Assembly: GCA_011037195.1 (NCBI GenBank)
Contig: JAAEAF010014547.1
Span: 115,700-179,699 of the forward strand
Source of the DNA: Triatoma infestans
Lineage: Eukaryota; Arthropoda; Insecta; Hemiptera; Reduviidae
Reading direction: 5' to 3'
Length of the DNA: 64,000 nucleotides
The notes under the pieces were generated by a model that saw only the letters and a program-made list of their open reading frames with translations, was not told the origin of the DNA and did not search any database. Made by a program: the position numbers and the translations under genes. Shown here piece after piece: positions 33,894-45,352 of this stretch. Numbering within the stretch: position 1 is the first letter of the stretch; each line of letters opens with the position of its first letter.

Positions 33894-35297
33894 GATTACT
33901 TCAATTAACTAGGGATGGAGACCCTAGTTTGTGTACTGTGTTTGACCTTGTCTGTAAAGTATAGAGTGTTTGTAGTTTATGTATATTGTGTACTGTTCTG
34001 ACGAAGTGCATGGAGTACTGAGCTGTGGTAACCCGTGGAGTTGCTACTTCCCAAGTAGCTGCATGCAACAGATACCCCTTGCGGGCAAAGTTTTGAGTAT
34101 TTCTTACTCGATTTTCGTGTTTCTTGTAATATCTTCTTGTTTAATTTTATATTCATTTTTGTATACCTAGATTATTTTGGAAACAACATTTGGTAATATT
34201 TAAAAAAATTTCTTTTATCTTGCCCACAGCAAAACTTATCAATAAGTTTTCTCAGACTTATTATTTTAATAAAGTAATACTCAATTTGCCACATAATTTT
34301 AAATTGCAAAGAATAATTTAACTAAACTATTTTCAATTCAAAATAAATTGGAATTGAAAATAACATTTACCATTTGAAATAAGCCAGGAGAAAAAAAAAT
34401 TTAGGTTCTTCTTACCCACAGCAAAATCTGTTAGGCGACACTGCTGAAGAACATAGACTTCCTTCTTGATAAATCAACTGACCTATATCTTAAAAGTGCA
34501 AGCAGTATTTTTCAAAAAAATTTGCATCCAATATCGTGTTCTGTTATTAGTTTAAAACTATATTTTGTTGTTTTTTAAATTCAATGAATGTTTTCTAACA
34601 AAACTTGTTAATGGTCTAACAAAATTCTAGGCAGAACAATTTTATATATATATATATATGAATTATGGAGTAATTTTGTTCTGATGGTAAAACATAATAA
34701 ATAGGTTTGAATTAACTTAACTGGTTTGAGTATTATATAAAAGAAAAGGATGCTATTGAAGATTATGAATATGTCTTTTTTTTTCTGTTGTGAAATACGT
34801 GTAGGTAGTGGAGCCTATAGCTAAGGAAGGCCTTGATAATAATACAAGCACTATACGGAGTTATGTGGGCTGTATTTAGACAAACTATACTAGCTATCAT
34901 TATTATTATATGCTTACGCTAAATTATCCTTCAATCTAAGCATGTAACCATCGTAAACTAATAATTTCGTATTATTACAACTTCCTATAAATTATTAGAA
35001 AAAAAAAATATGTTACTTGTTGTGCGACGTTAACTTATATGGTACTGTTTTCTTTCAAATATTCACATACAAATTTGGTCACTCTCCATGTAAAAAATAA
35101 AATATATAAAATGCATCAATTCTTTCGGTTAAATACATGGTTTATTGATTTAAGCAACCATATTTCCTATATTCAGGTAATTCTGGCTAAAAATTAATAT
35201 TTGAGAATGGAATATCCACGGCCCTCCTTTCCATTCTTTTCTTTATCAATGACTTTTTCATTCATTCTTCCCTATTCTTTCTCAACCTTTCTCTAGA
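33894..35297. other. AT-rich region, no gene seen
   Basis: Contains a TATATATATATATATA run near 34645. The frame at 33979-34170 has a hydrophobic end but no supporting signal. Confidence 0.35.
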
Positions 35298-36114
35298 GAA
35301 GCGTAGAACGTCGAAACTTGATATTCCGTTTAGGTATCACCATGGCATCATCTGACAGTGGGTCATCTGTTAAAATTCCTAAACCGGAAGTATCACTTTA
35401 CTTGTTGATTTTTTTTTACTTTTTTGCGTTTTTCACAAAAATGGCTTCGATGATTTTCTTCAAACGTGTTATATCAACTACACAGTACAAAGAGCTACAA
35501 CTTTTATTTGAAATGTTTCTCTGGGAAAAATTCATTTAAGGGCAGTTATTGGGGGCGGAGGGGTGAGGTTAGGTTTTCATCTAAAGTGCTATTTCAGTTT
35601 ATAAAACAATTCTATCATCTAAATAATGTTAATAAGAATTGAATATGTTGTTGAAATTCCTAGTTTCAAAAAAATCGAATAACCGGAAGTGCGTTTACAT
35701 TACCACTTTACTAAATGATTTTTTTCACTTTTTAGCGATTTTCTCAAATAGAAATCCGACGAATTTCTTGAAAGTTCCTATATATAAACTAAGCATACAA
35801 AGATCTACCACTTTTATTTAAAATATTTCTCTGGGGAAATTCATATAAGGGCACTTTTGGAGGTGGGGTCAGGGGTTATGTTTGTCTCTAAAGTACTATC
35901 ACAGTTAGTTATACAATTCTATCATCCAAACAAACTTAACTAGAAATAAATAGATGGCCAAAATTCCGAGTTTCATGGAAATTGGTAAACCGGAAGTGCG
36001 CTTTTACTGAACCGTTTTTTACCAATTTCATTAAATACGCAAACTATAAAATTGGTCAATTATAATTTTGAGAACTGGAGTAAGAGAAAGTTGTGTGAGT
36101 GTTTCATACCAGAT
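35298..36114 (-). mobile_element. Element A copy lacking its stem-loop end
   Basis: It begins inside the element at GTAGAACGTCGAAACTTGAT and runs to AAGTTGTGTGAGTGTTTCAT. Both tandem units are present. The terminal hairpin and GT tract are missing, so it is truncated at the end that would be 3' in the Helentron orientation. Confidence 0.8.
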
Positions 36115-36809
36115 TTTTTTTTTTTTTAAAAACAATGTTTTTACATTTTACTTTTTTTTTTTGCTGCAATTCACATAATTCTAAAGAACATTTTTTCATC
36201 AATCATATCACTTTAGTTAAGTCAATATTTTAGTTGTCTTCACTTTATACGGAAATAATAGAAATATGATAGTAAATAAAATGGATTTTTGAGGAAAAAT
36301 TATTTACCAGCTTTCCTAGAATTTCTTGAAATAAAAAATTTCTTAGGAAAAAGTTATTAAACAAAAGTGATATGCCTAAATATGAGTCGTTGGGTTGTCA
36401 TGTTTAAAAAGTCGTGTCGAGAAACTCGGCGGGAAACAAAACAAAATCTCATATATAAAGAAAATAAACTATAATAAATCTCCTTCTGAATTTTCTTACC
36501 AACTCGGAATATTGACAACATGTTTAATGCTACTTTTACTGGAATGTCTGTTTAGATACCTAAGCCTCCCCCCCCCACACTCACACACATTTCCGTAGTT
36601 TCTGTGATGGACTTTAACAGAAATCTTCATGTAGGATGATCTGTTATTTTTTAAACTTATTATCAAGTCTGAAATTTTTGCAATTGTTCGTTTTAGAGTT
36701 ACGATAAATCCCCCCCCCCCAAATATATTATATTTGAATTTGCTATCTAAAAAAAAAATCTGGTTGTGAAGCAGTTTAATCAGGTTTTACTATTATAGTG
36801 TTTTTACTA
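36115..36809. other. AT-rich spacer
   Basis: Homopolymer-rich, with C-runs at 36568 and 36710. No gene was seen. Confidence 0.3.
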
Positions 36810-37765
36810 ATGGAGGCCGGGTAACGGCATTATTCGCTGCTATTCGGACGGCTCTAGACAGAAGGAAACTGGTCTGTCAGGAGCGGAAGCATGGTTGTAG
36901 GAGTTAGTCTGGGAGAGATCTGTGGCCTTGGGTGGTATGAGTTCGTTGGTATTATTGAATGCTGCTGCCTTGGGGGGTAGTGGCAGGGAGTGATTAAAGA
37001 AGTGTGGATATTCTCTGATAGTAAGGCCGCATTGAGGGCTTTGAGCAAGCCGTGTTGGAGTTTCAAATTGGTGGGAGAATGTAGGAGAAGGATTAATACC
37101 TTAGCTCGGAGGGGCAAAGTGCGCTCCTCTAGTGGGTACCCGGACATGCGAGAATAGAGGGCAATGAGAGGGCGAATCGGCTGGCTAGGGAGGGATCCTC
37201 GTTGTCTTTTTGTGGCCCCGAGCCAGCTCTTGCCGTCACTAAGAGGTTCTGTATAGTCAGATTAGGCTTTAGGAGACGAGTGTTTTGGAGAATTGCTTGG
37301 AGGACACGCAGGGATACCTCCAGGCTAAAAGATTTATCAAAGGGACCAAGCAGGGGATTTCAGTCTACTTCCTAAGGATGGGACTGTCCCTTAGTAGGAT
37401 AGGTCTGAAGATCTTGGTGGGTGTCGTGACTGGGCACACATGGGTGTCTAGTCATTTGCATAATATATGGAGGACGTCTAGTCCCATTATGTCAGAACTG
37501 TGATATGGAGTTAGGAAAACGGTGTATCACTATTTATGACAGTGTCCCGGTTTCATGGTACTAGGTTTCGCTTATTTGGGAGGGTATCAGTTTCGCAGGA
37601 CTGCCTGGGAGGTTGGAGCTGAAAGATATTTTAGGATACTGTATACAAACCGGTAGACTACCGGGGGAGATTAATTAGGGGGATCTAAATTGGGGGGATA
37701 AAAGTTACATAGGTACAAGTCCCACGCCATTCAATTATAGACATTTAAGAGAATAAATTTTCTTA
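36810..37765 (+). pseudogene. LINE RNase H domain and 3' end, decayed (I-like)
   Basis: The plus strand encodes the RNase H block order: YSDGSRQKETGLSGAEAW (first catalytic D) near 36838, IFSDSKAALRALSKP near 37007 (another D), and WVPGHARIEGNERANRLARE from 37133. The last block normally ends in an aspartate that is asparagine here. A frameshift lies between the second and third blocks, with others downstream. A C-terminal segment LSRIGLKILVGVVTGHTWVS near 37385 fits the tail of RNase H-bearing non-LTR elements. No promoter or start is present. It is a 5'-truncated, inactive copy, GC-richer than its surroundings. The ATG frames at 36854-37147 (-) and 37285-37503 are by-products. Confidence 0.8.
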
Positions 37766-38171
37766 TTTTTTCTCATAGTTCTGTTGCTTTGAATTTACTA
37801 ACTCACGTTCAAGTACTGCCCAAAAGCTCTAAAGCATTTCACAGAAGAATGTTTCAAACAAAAGTGGTACACGTCATATGAGTGTGCATACAACGTTTTA
37901 AAGGATAAGATTGGAGCCCATATTCCCTCAAAATTGCACATTCATGGAAAACGTATTTCCTTCACACATATGCAGTGCGAAGGTAATGCTCTTTTACAAG
38001 AAAAACAGGAGAAAGAGAAAATGAAAAGTGGACATACAATATTTTCTCTTTATATTTCCGAAAAATCATAAAACCTCTTATCCGTGTTATACAATGGAGA
38101 ATCCCAGATCACTTACCCCTTGATGAATTATAAACAGGTAATTTTTTCTTTTCAATCACATTAAAAAAAAG
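37766..38171. other. AT-rich spacer
   Basis: Nothing recognised. Confidence 0.3.
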
Positions 38172-39169
38172 TCTGGTGTGAAACACTCACACAACTTTCT
38201 CTTACTCCAGTTCTCAAAATTATAATTGACAAAGGTTACAGTTTGTGCACCAAATTTAATGAAATTTGTTGAAAACTGAAAGAAACTATTCAGTAAAAGC
38301 GCACTTCCGGTTTACTGATTTCCTTCAAACTCGGAATTTTGGCCATCTATTTATTTCTAATTAATTTCATTTGGATGATAGAGTTGTATAATCAAGTATG
38401 ATGCCACTTTAGAGGAAACTGTAACCCTACCCCCTCTCCTAAAGTGCCCTTAAATGAATTTTTCCAGAGAAATGTTTTATATAAAAGTTGTAGATCTTTG
38501 AATGTTTAGTTTATATGTTAAGTTTCAAGAAAATCGTCGGTGCTATTTTTGAGAAAATCGCGAAAAAGTGAAAAAATCATTTAGTAAAGTGTTAAAACAA
38601 AAGCATTTCCGATTATCCGATTTTCCTCAAACTCGGAATTTCAACAACATATTTAATTCTAATTAACATTATTTAAATGATCGAATTGTGCAATAAACTG
38701 AAATAGCACTTTAGAGGAAAACCTAACCCCACCCCTCCCCAAAAGTGCCCTTAAATGAATTTTTCCAGAGAAATGTTTCAAATAAAAGTTGTAGCTCCTT
38801 GTATATGTAGTTGATGTACCAAGATTAAAGAAAATCGTTGAAGCCATTTTTGAGAAAAACGCAAAAAATTAAAAAAACAGCTAGTAAAGTGGTACTTCCG
38901 GTTGAGGAATTTTGACAGATAACGCACAGTCAGATTGCATGGTGATACCTAAACGGAATATCAAGTTTTAGCTTTCTACGGTTTTTCGTTTTTGAGCTAT
39001 GTGTTCACAAACACACAGACACACACACACACCACACACACACAGACCATTGCTAAGAACCACTTTTTTGGACTCAGGGGACCTCAAAACGGATATTTCC
39101 GGAGAAAACTCAATATCGAAAATTTGACACGATTACAATACTTCCTCCTACTAGGAGTGAGAGAAAGTA
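38172..39169 (+). mobile_element. Element A copy, full length, opposite orientation
   Basis: It starts TCTGGTGTGAAACACTCACA and ends with the hairpin CTTCCTCCTACTAGGAGTGA followed by GAGAAAGTA. The two tandem units run from about 38305 to 38590 and 38591 to 38900, and a CA-rich tract lies at 39006-39043. Total 998 bp. Confidence 0.85.
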
Positions 39170-39469
39170 ATAAATGAAGAAATCTATACAGTTAAAAAAA
39201 AAAAAAATTAAAAAAGAAGAAAACCCCTGAACGAATAACATTTCGTATTCCATTACAATGACGTAACGAATGATATAATATTTACTTGAATAAGGTTTAA
39301 AATAAACTCCAAATTTGGGTCATGTTTTTTTATTAGCTTCAATGTCTCGATTTCTTTTTTTTATTTTTTGTTTATGTTTTTGTGTCGATTGTTAATTTAT
39401 TGATATATCAAAAGCAAACCAACAATCAACATATTTTTACAGTTTCGAACTGACATAATAGAGAAAGTC
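39170..39469. other. AT-rich spacer
   Basis: A-run near 39196. Nothing else. Confidence 0.3.
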
Positions 39470-39820
39470 GAACAAGATTGATGAACAGCTGTTGGCGGCC
39501 GGACATTGTCTTAGTCACCAACGAAAAACTTTAAAGTGGTTATTACTATGAGATTCATTTGTGAAAATCCACTATCGCATTCACTTGACCTAGATTGCAG
39601 TGGTATTGAGTGTGGTCAAACAATTTACGTAATCTTTCTGGATTTCTATTTTCTTCGAAGTATTCTTGGAAACTTTGGATCTTCTCTCTTTCACTTTGAC
39701 GTAATTATTTAAAAAAAAAAAGTTTCTAATTTCATCATCCCTAAACGTCAAATGATTTTGTATTTCATCTAGCCATTGCTTCCGAATCTATTGCTTTAGC
39801 CAAATGAGTTTTTCACATCG
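39470..39820 (-). pseudogene. hAT transposase C-terminal fragment
   Basis: On the minus strand, near 39780-39720, it reads WLDEIQNHLTFRDDEIRN. Near 39625-39545 it reads HSIPLQSRSSECDSGFSQMN followed by LIVI, which matches the hAT dimerisation domain signature (SAECERGFSQMNLI) seen in insect hAT proteins. Stops interrupt it and no terminal repeats are visible. Its relation to the hAT element at 14523-16011 is unclear. Confidence 0.7.
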
Positions 39821-40067
39821 TCGAATAGTCTTTTTTTTTTGCGGATGCGCAGTATACATATAGTGTATATTTGGTAAAACTTAGTGAAATAACATTTTTT
39901 TTAAACTTTAAATAGGCCAAAAAGAAGGTTTTTACAAAAAAAGGGGGTATATATGGCCATATATCAGCATACCCTCAGAAAAATAGCCTAATCGCCTCCA
40001 TAATTCTGTGATTCTCAGATTGCTTGGTTATTTTCTTGGAAATATATTTCAAATAAAAGTTATAGAT

Positions 40068-40286
40068 GTTGTAGTGGTTGGTTCCGCAGAGCTGGAAAGC
40101 ATCAGAAACATTTTCCGTGGTAGCCTGCTTCATTTTGTGGTCAACGACCGGTTTCGGGCGTTCGCCCATCTTCAGGATGCGTTTTTCAGACAGTGTGCCA
40201 ACACAGACTCGTACAGAGCAAATTCAGTTTTACACACTGGTCGATGACCAGAAAAAGGAAGCAGGTACCACGGAAAATGTCTCTGA
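40068..40286. mobile_element. Foldback element family 1 with 12-bp TSD
   Basis: It starts GTTGTAGTGGTTGGTTCCGC and ends AAAATGTCTCTGA. The perfect 12-bp duplication AAAGTTATAGAT flanks it (40056-40067 and 40287-40298). The left arm holds a hammerhead-like core at 40142-40179 (-) with one stem I change. The right arm has lost the core but keeps GGTCGATGACC. Confidence 0.85.
40142..40179 (-). ncRNA. Hammerhead ribozyme-like motif, family 1
   Basis: Minus strand: CATC, CTGAAGA, T, GGGC-GAAC-GCCC, GAAA, ACCGGT, C, GTTG. The core is consensus. Stem I has one U-U-type mismatch from GATG to GTTG. Confidence 0.55.
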
Positions 40287-41288
40287 AAAGTTATAGATCC
40301 TTGTATGTATAGTTTATTTTCTCGAATTTAAAGAAAATTATTGTTGTCCTAGTCAAGAATCTATTTTTACTAGGGTTTAATTTTTCCTTGATCTATTTTG
40401 ATTAAAAATATTGTAGTCGAATCTCCTGATAGTGCCTAAATGTTACATCACTTTGAACTGTCTTTTCTTTGGCGATAAACTCATATTTTGAGAAAAAGAC
40501 AATTTAAAAAAAATAATTATTAATTTTTTTTTTTTTATTATACCTACTCGTACTTACTTACCTAGGGAAAATGATTCCCTAACAGAACAAGTATTCCTCG
40601 TAAAAACTCAATTTCAAAAAACCATAATACATAATATTATCTTCAATAGTAGTAACAAAACAAAAATTGATTAATTCCGTTTGAGTAACAAATGGGACAG
40701 TCCTCGACATCAAGGTTTCGGTAAAAATCAATTGACCCAAATAAAACACTTTAATGAATAGATCTTCTAGGCCGCAGTCGATTAGCCAGTGCAGACACAC
40801 TTCTATTCATCTACCACCCACCGCTTTAATAATTTCTTCTTTTTTTTTTCAATTTTTCTCTTACTTGATAAAGAAAAAATTACTTTTATTAGTACCAACT
40901 TTCTTTGATGATAATGTCATCCCAATTTTCGAATTTTTTTTTTACTATTTATTAAATTATTATTTGTTAATTTTTATTTCAGAGAAAATTGATTTTCTAA
41001 GTGATCTGATGGAACTAGATATTTTTGATATTTATGTTGAAAATTTGTAAGAAATATATATTTAAGAGTTAGATAATTTACAATCTCTTGGAGCTAAATA
41101 ATACATCTCGAACATATCTGATGTGAAATATTCAATGTTAATTATAAAAATATCGAGGAACGGACATTGTTTAAAAGTGGCATACTTAGAGGGGTACTTT
41201 AAAGCCCCAGAACTTACTAAAAACAAATCTGCTAGGAAAATGTTTCAAATAAAAGTTAATAGACCAAGTAGTTTTTTTTTTTTTTTTT
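40287..41288. other. AT-rich spacer
   Basis: No gene. A possible acceptor-like TTATTTCAG at 40974-40982 precedes a short open stretch, which I rejected as an exon. A T-run precedes the next foldback. Confidence 0.3.
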
Positions 41289-41580
41289 GGAAAGCATCAG
41301 AGACATTTTCCGTGATAGCCTGCTTCATTTTGTGGTCATCGACCAGTTTCGGTTGTTCGCCCATCATCAGGATGTTTTTGTTGAACAGTGTAATAATATA
41401 TACCTGCACAGAACAAATACAGTTGATACACTGTATGAACACAGAGTGTATCAATTGTATTTGCTCTGTGCAAGTCTATTTTATTACATTGTTCAACAAA
41501 AACATCCTATGATGGAGCGAACGCCCGAAACCGGTTCGATGCCACAAAATGAAGCAGGCTATCACGGAAAATGTCTCTGA
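41289..41580. mobile_element. Foldback element family 1, copy with poly(T) junction
   Basis: The arms are inverted around a loop that itself contains paired words (GCACAGAACAAATACAGTTG and its complement near 41450). The outer GGTTGGTTCC end is replaced by a T-run. The left-arm motif 41337-41374 (-) has CTGATGA, GAAA, stem III ACTGGT and stem I CATC/GATG, with a damaged stem II. The right arm (41503-41541) has lost a G from CTGANGA. Confidence 0.8.
41337..41374 (-). ncRNA. Hammerhead-like motif, family 1, canonical CTGATGA
   Basis: Minus strand core: CATC, CTGATGA, T, GGGCGAACAACC (two of four stem II pairs kept), GAAA, ACTGGT, C, GATG. It shows the fifth core base as T, whereas most copies have A. 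Confidence 0.5.
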
Positions 41581-41969
41581 TCCCGAATATCTCAATAATT
41601 ATTTCACTTTACTTCCTTTAGGATTTCCCTAGTAATTAGGAAAATCTCGTAAAACTTTATAATTTGAAGACATTAACATTTCTAAAAATCATCAAAATCA
41701 ACAAGTAATGAATACTATTGATAGATAAATTTTAAAAAAACCTATGTATTAGATGAAAATTTAAGAAGGCTTACGTCATACATTTGTGTACTACTTCTAC
41801 ATATCTTTTGCTACAAAGGTTGGTCAAAGAAATTTCGCTTTTTTATTTTTCTATGCAGCCATCTTGGATGATCTAGATCTAAGTGATTGCAATAAAAATT
41901 TCAACTTCAATCGAATTATTGATAAAAATGGCCATTTCCATTTTTCAAAAATGTATTTAAAAGTAAAGT
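41581..41969. other. AT-rich spacer
   Basis: Nothing recognised. Confidence 0.3.
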
Positions 41970-42158
41970 AAAGCCTATTTTTTCAGGCGGGCTTAACGTC
42001 CAACTACCAAATTAGGTGTAGTGGACGGGGGCGGAAGCACCTACTTTACTGTTAACATTTTTCATACCAATATAAAATTTAGCAGTTATACGCAGGACTC
42101 GAACTGGGGTTCTCCCACTTACAAGCCCATACTCATAACCACTACATTAACACCTAAA
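41970..42158 (-). mobile_element. tRNA-derived SINE, third family
   Basis: On the minus strand: TTAATGTAGTGGTTATGAG (A-box region) and CCAGTTCGAGTCCTGCG (B-box region), then a body containing GTGCTTCCGCCCCCGTCCAC and CACCTAATTTGGTAGTTGG. The body is unlike family S, so it is a separate SINE. A weak A-rich end lies at the 3' side. Confidence 0.65.
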
Positions 42159-43405
42159 AATGTATTTATATTCTTTTATTATTAAATATTCAATTTTTTT
42201 TTTTTTTATTATTTCCTACTAGATGGGGATATGCCCATACAAGAAATGCAAACCAATTGTTACAAATATTTGTTCGTAATCGTAATTATTGATAAACCAA
42301 AAAAATCATGTACGAAATTCTGACACGAACACAATACTTACTGTTAAAAGTAAGTAGTATGGGAAAGTAAAATATTATATTATTAACATACTGAAACTAA
42401 ATCTGAAATTTAACAGATTTACTGTTAATAACCATAAACAGCTGTAAAAATTAAAAAAAAAAACTTTTTTGTTATAAAGTCTATTCATGTATTATGTATA
42501 TGCAGTTAAGCTACTTCCATTTCATGCCCATTTGCGATCCCTGATTCAGTCATTTTGATCATGAAGCCGATACTCTTAAGTTTGCTCCTACACGGGTCTC
42601 ATAATTTAATTCAGCCCTATTCAATGTAACTAATCCGCTCTCTTCAAAAATGTCCATCAATATTTCAAAAGATCCGCATTTCTTATAATACCAATCACAA
42701 AACGAAACGTATGTTCTGCTCCTTTTCTTTTTTGTTCCACAATCCCTTTATCTTGATAACTGGATGTTGTATCAAAAATTCTTTAAAAGTGTTACTTATT
42801 TTTATCATGTTCGCACTTAACATATATAGGTGTACCTATATATCATTTCATATAGTTTCAATGTTTCTTTACACATTTATGAAGATTGTTTTACTAAATG
42901 AGATCTGATCATTAGCGTAAAGAAACTTTTGTTTCTTTTCTTCAAATCTGTTTTGTATTTCTTCCATCTACTATCATCAATTAGGTAGATGGTTTTTTAG
43001 TTGTGATGTATTTAGGCGTATACAAGTTAAAGTCGGAGAATATCTTCAGATGAGCATGCATGACGCTCAGTGTACAAAAAATATACAGCTTCTTTTAAGT
43101 CTGAGTCTGTAACAAAAAAATCTCCATAATGATGAGGTGTTAACGCTTTATATTTTCATCACTTTCCTTAAAACAAAAGTGAAAGTTTATCTTAATATTA
43201 CGATGCACATCAGTGTGTGAAAGCACACACTTTTCCCATACGTTAACTATAATTTCTAAGTTCATTAACTGCTACTTCATATTTCCTAATATTTCTCATA
43301 TATATTATTAAGTGCCTCATTTATATTTATGATTGAATATATATATAAAACTAGATTGGGCTTGCACTTAATTTACATTCTTATACTTGTTTTTTCTTTT
43401 CACAG
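42159..43405 (+). other. Probable intron upstream of the terminal exon
   Basis: AT-rich with no recognised exon. It ends with a pyrimidine-rich tract (TTGTTTTTTCTTTTCACAG, 43387-43405) that is a strong splice acceptor. A short element A end fragment lies at about 42310-42370. The donor and upstream exons were not found within the window. Confidence 0.55.
43387..43405 (+). promoter_or_regulatory. Splice acceptor of the terminal exon
   Basis: TTGTTTTTTCTTTTCACAG: a long pyrimidine tract and CAG immediately before a reading frame of 648 codons with no upstream ATG in frame. Confidence 0.8.
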
Positions 43406-45352
43406 GTGGAAGTTGAACTTATTGCAATCAGAAAAGAATTAGAGACAACCAAAAAAGCTCTAAAGGTTCAAACTGCAAGATGTCGTAATTTGGTGGCTGC
43501 TTTCACTAAGAGGCTGGCAGAAAAAGATGCTGAAGTGCGGTCGTGCAGGGAAACAAGAGAGAAACAGCTCAGTAGTTTGTTACGTGCTCTACTTGTATTG
43601 GAAGCTAGATTAAGACGTGAGCAAAAGAATATCAAGGATATGTTGGCTGATAAAGATAATATTATCAATGATCAAAGATTGGAAATAGAAAGGTTAAAAT
43701 GTGAGGTAAAATTTCAAGAAGAAGCATCGATAGTGATTAAAGAAGTTGTTGATGATACCAAAATAATTGAAGATATAGATATACGGAGCAGTCCTGATCC
43801 TCAGCCTGCTAGAGAGGTCTATGCAAAACCAGATCTTATCAGCTCTCTTGGGATTAGTGTTAAGGAAGAGTTTGGACCAGATTCCCTTTCTTCCGACACT
43901 GCTAGTACGAAATCATGCCTAGGCGATGAAAGCGATTATACCACGCCTGGGCCACAAATAAAAGGTGTCTTAAATATACACAATCGTAGTGCATTCTCTC
44001 CAATTAATAAAAACAAAAACGACCAAAGGGCAATTTATACATCCTTTCCACATTCTGTACCTGATATCTCTAAATCAGTTGCTGATGATTCAGGCAATAT
44101 GAAACCAAGTACTCTGCTTCAAGAAGTAAGAATTGGTAATCGTCCTGATGAATACCGGGACAATCCTGTCTTACAATGCGTGAATCAGATATTACTAAAG
44201 GATCAAGAAGATTTTTTAGAGGAACAGAGATCTTTAAGAATGAAAGATCCTGCCTGGTTAGATGAAGACGATTCACCAGTTGACGAAGAAGAAGTTATTA
44301 TAGCCGAAGGAAGGCCGGACACTCCAGCCGAGAAAAGTACAGAAGAAGATAAACAAGATTTAGAAGCTTCTAAAAAATCTGTTTCGATGACTGATTTAAG
44401 CAAAGGAAAGATGGCAACTCGACTGAACCCACCAGTTCCACCAAAACCAAAGTTAAACGGTACAAAGAGGGTAGAATTTGCTGACATAAAACCGACCACT
44501 GTGCAATTTCATAATCCTCCAATGGTGCTTCCACCACCTCAGGCAATAGATTCAACACAGCTTGGTTTACCGCTTTCGATTTTAGGACCGGTAGATCAAG
44601 GACAAGATAATGAGTTGTACGTGATAAGTAATTCTGCTTTGGATGATGACATTGTAAAACAATTGCGAGGACGGACACTAAATGTATCTGGTTTACATAT
44701 TAAACCACAACGCATAAGCACTGATAGAAATCAACACAGTAATGTTCCAACGGGTTTACTGCATCCAAGTCATAAAACACATGCTACTAAATTAGTTGTA
44801 CCTTGTGGAGGTCCGACGCATCATGTACATAGGCCGGCAGCCAATGTACTCAAAGTCAACATTCAGGAATCTCCAAAAAGAAATAGTTTTGGCTTTAAAT
44901 CACCTCCAAAAGTTGGCATGCCAAACATGATCAAAGTTGCTTCACCGGTTGCTACTTTATTGACCACAGCTAGTGCTCAAGAATCTGGTAATAAGGAAGA
45001 AGTATCGCCCAGTGTCTCGCAAATGGTCCGTAGATTTGAAGAGATAAACATAAAGAAATCTCCAGGTGAAGATTCTGATGCTAAAAGTGATGAAATAAAA
45101 CCTGAGGTTGAATCGAATGGGTGCTCACCAGCGGATACTTCTGTTAGTTATGATAACTTTCTTGAGGCTACTGGTCTTAGTCAGAAATCGATAATGACGC
45201 CAAGCAGAATGATGACAAATCATCGGAATGTAGTCAAACCTAAGGATGTAAAATTAAGAAGCAAGGTTAAGGCAGCAGGTGTCATTGAAAGGTGCATCCC
45301 ACCACAAGTTGTTGGACCTACTATCAAATATTGGACCGAACCATTTCTTTAA
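43406..45352 (+). CDS. 3'-terminal exon of a coiled-coil, proline-motif protein (unrecognised gene)
   Basis: This is an open frame of 648 codons ending in TAA, far longer than anything else in the window and with balanced codon use. It opens with GTG directly after CAG, so it is an exon in phase 0 and not a complete gene; earlier exons lie upstream, perhaps outside the window. About residues 1-105 form a charged heptad-rich coiled coil (LIAIRKELETTKKALKVQ, then LVLEARLRREQKNIKDML, then QRLEIERLKCEVKFQEE). The rest is probably disordered: an acidic stretch near residues 288-300 (DEDDSPVDEEEV), a class II SH3-ligand-like PPVPPKPK near 342, several SP sites, and a basic C-terminal region ending VVGPTIKYWTEPFL. 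No transmembrane segment or enzyme motif was seen. I do not recognise the family. A cytoskeletal or scaffold role is only a guess from the coiled coil and proline motif. It sits alone between transposons. Confidence 0.9.
   Translation: MEVELIAIRKELETTKKALKVQTARCRNLVAAFTKRLAEKDAEVRSCRETREKQLSSLLRALLVLEARLRREQKNIKDMLADKDNIINDQRLEIERLKCEVKFQEEASIVIKEVVDDTKIIEDIDIRSSPDPQPAREVYAKPDLISSLGISVKEEFGPDSLSSDTASTKSCLGDESDYTTPGPQIKGVLNIHNRSAFSPINKNKNDQRAIYTSFPHSVPDISKSVADDSGNMKPSTLLQEVRIGNRPDEYRDNPVLQCVNQILLKDQEDFLEEQRSLRMKDPAWLDEDDSPVDEEEVIIAEGRPDTPAEKSTEEDKQDLEASKKSVSMTDLSKGKMATRLNPPVPPKPKLNGTKRVEFADIKPTTVQFHNPPMVLPPPQAIDSTQLGLPLSILGPVDQGQDNELYVISNSALDDDIVKQLRGRTLNVSGLHIKPQRISTDRNQHSNVPTGLLHPSHKTHATKLVVPCGGPTHHVHRPAANVLKVNIQESPKRNSFGFKSPPKVGMPNMIKVASPVATLLTTASAQESGNKEEVSPSVSQMVRRFEEINIKKSPGEDSDAKSDEIKPEVESNGCSPADTSVSYDNFLEATGLSQKSIMTPSRMMTNHRNVVKPKDVKLRSKVKAAGVIERCIPPQVVGPTIKYWTEPFL

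Noticed and set aside
36854..37147. A minus-strand 97-residue frame
   Set aside because: The plus strand encodes recognisable RNase H blocks; the minus frame is its complement.
40983..41050. An internal exon after TTATTTCAG and ending at GTAAGA
   Set aside because: Splice signals look fair, but the phase does not fit the downstream exon at 43406 (a stop would arise in the required frame), and the peptide is AT-driven.
43468..44678. Minus-strand frames opposite the large exon
   Set aside because: Shadows of the real coding strand; no independent signals.
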